From NCBI GenBank assembly GCA_951799405.1, contig OX637344.1, positions 15,004,001 through 15,068,000 of the forward strand: a stretch of DNA of 64,000 bases, given 5' to 3'. The stretch's first letter is position 1. Each line of letters begins with the position of its first letter. Positions 63,731-64,000 of the stretch are shown here, one piece after another. The notes under the pieces were generated by a model. It searched no databases. It was given only the letters and a program-made list of their open reading frames with translations, and was not told the DNA's origin. This DNA comes from Agapetus fuscipes (taxonomy: Eukaryota; Arthropoda; Insecta; Trichoptera; Glossosomatidae). The translations under genes were made by a program, and so were the position numbers.

Positions 63731-64000
63731 AAATAAAAATACTAATTTGTATAAGTAACTAACATCTTGAAACTTTCCATACTTTATCACAGAAACTAAC
63801 ACAGACAAGCAAAACACCACATTCGCAACAATATAAAAATGCCCTAACTAGATTTTTTTTTAGAAATACATAGCTGGTTCGCGAAATGCTGACATCCAGT
63901 ATGCTAAGGCAGGAAGTGCCGCGGCTAAAAATAAAAATACACTTTATTTGATATGAGTCCACTTGTACGTGACTGGAATGGATGCGCAAAATTTTCGCCG
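63731..64000. other. Window end, nothing recognised
   Basis: No gene or repeat boundary seen. Confidence 0.4.

Overview
The window is AT-rich eukaryotic DNA from an insect. Two split genes carry the insect odorant receptor (7tm_6) fold, with short GT-AG exons and three late phase-0 introns. Receptor sequence and intron layout fit Lepidoptera best, but no species can be named from the sequence. I found only these two host genes; almost everything else recognisable is transposon-derived.

Host genes. OR-A (6499-11493, + strand, 6 coding exons, 438 codons) and OR-B (17097-25221, + strand, 7 coding exons, 442 codons) are a tandem, same-strand pair. They share intron positions and phases, except that OR-A lacks the first intron of OR-B. 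Insect odorant receptors are membrane ligand-binding subunits that pair with the co-receptor Orco to form odorant-gated cation channels. Both genes look intact, with splice sites that preserve the frame. Their introns and flanks are full of SINEs, MITEs and LINE fragments. OR-B is bordered by two minisatellites, one ending at its start codon and one ending at the acceptor of exon 6.

Repeat landscape (names are local to this annotation). LB3 is a ~245 bp repeat with about 50 copies on both strands. It starts near CCTTGACTTATAGG and ends at CAACTTAGATTA followed by short tandem TTAGA or TTATAGA units. In several copies it is continuous with the end of a LINE coding region (LINE-B). S1 and S2 are two tRNA-headed SINEs that occur alone, fused to each other, or with alternative 3' ends. 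MITE-A (ends CGGGGCTATTC), MITE-B (TTTAAAGGTAAAACTGAA) and MITE-C (AGTGCTTGTTTGCCTTAT) are short inverted-repeat elements.

Larger elements, left to right: hAT-like inverted-repeat element (25721-27666); truncated Penelope-like element with GIY-YIG domain and 12 bp target duplication (29672-30891); complete LINE-A with intact endonuclease/reverse transcriptase (41125-44812), inserted inside an LB3 copy; L2/CR1-like LINE fragment (45475-45955); Jockey-like LINE end (52745-53640, minus); Tc1/mariner-type element with ~765 bp inverted arms (54602-56636). Several inverted repeats (31649, 33214, 35076, 46187) enclose hammerhead-ribozyme-like cores and look like Penelope-type termini.

The strongest candidates for something undescribed are the small basic/hydrophobic ORF1 of LINE-A, the modular S1/S2 SINE system, the ribozyme-like palindromes, and a minisatellite apparently grown from a splice acceptor.
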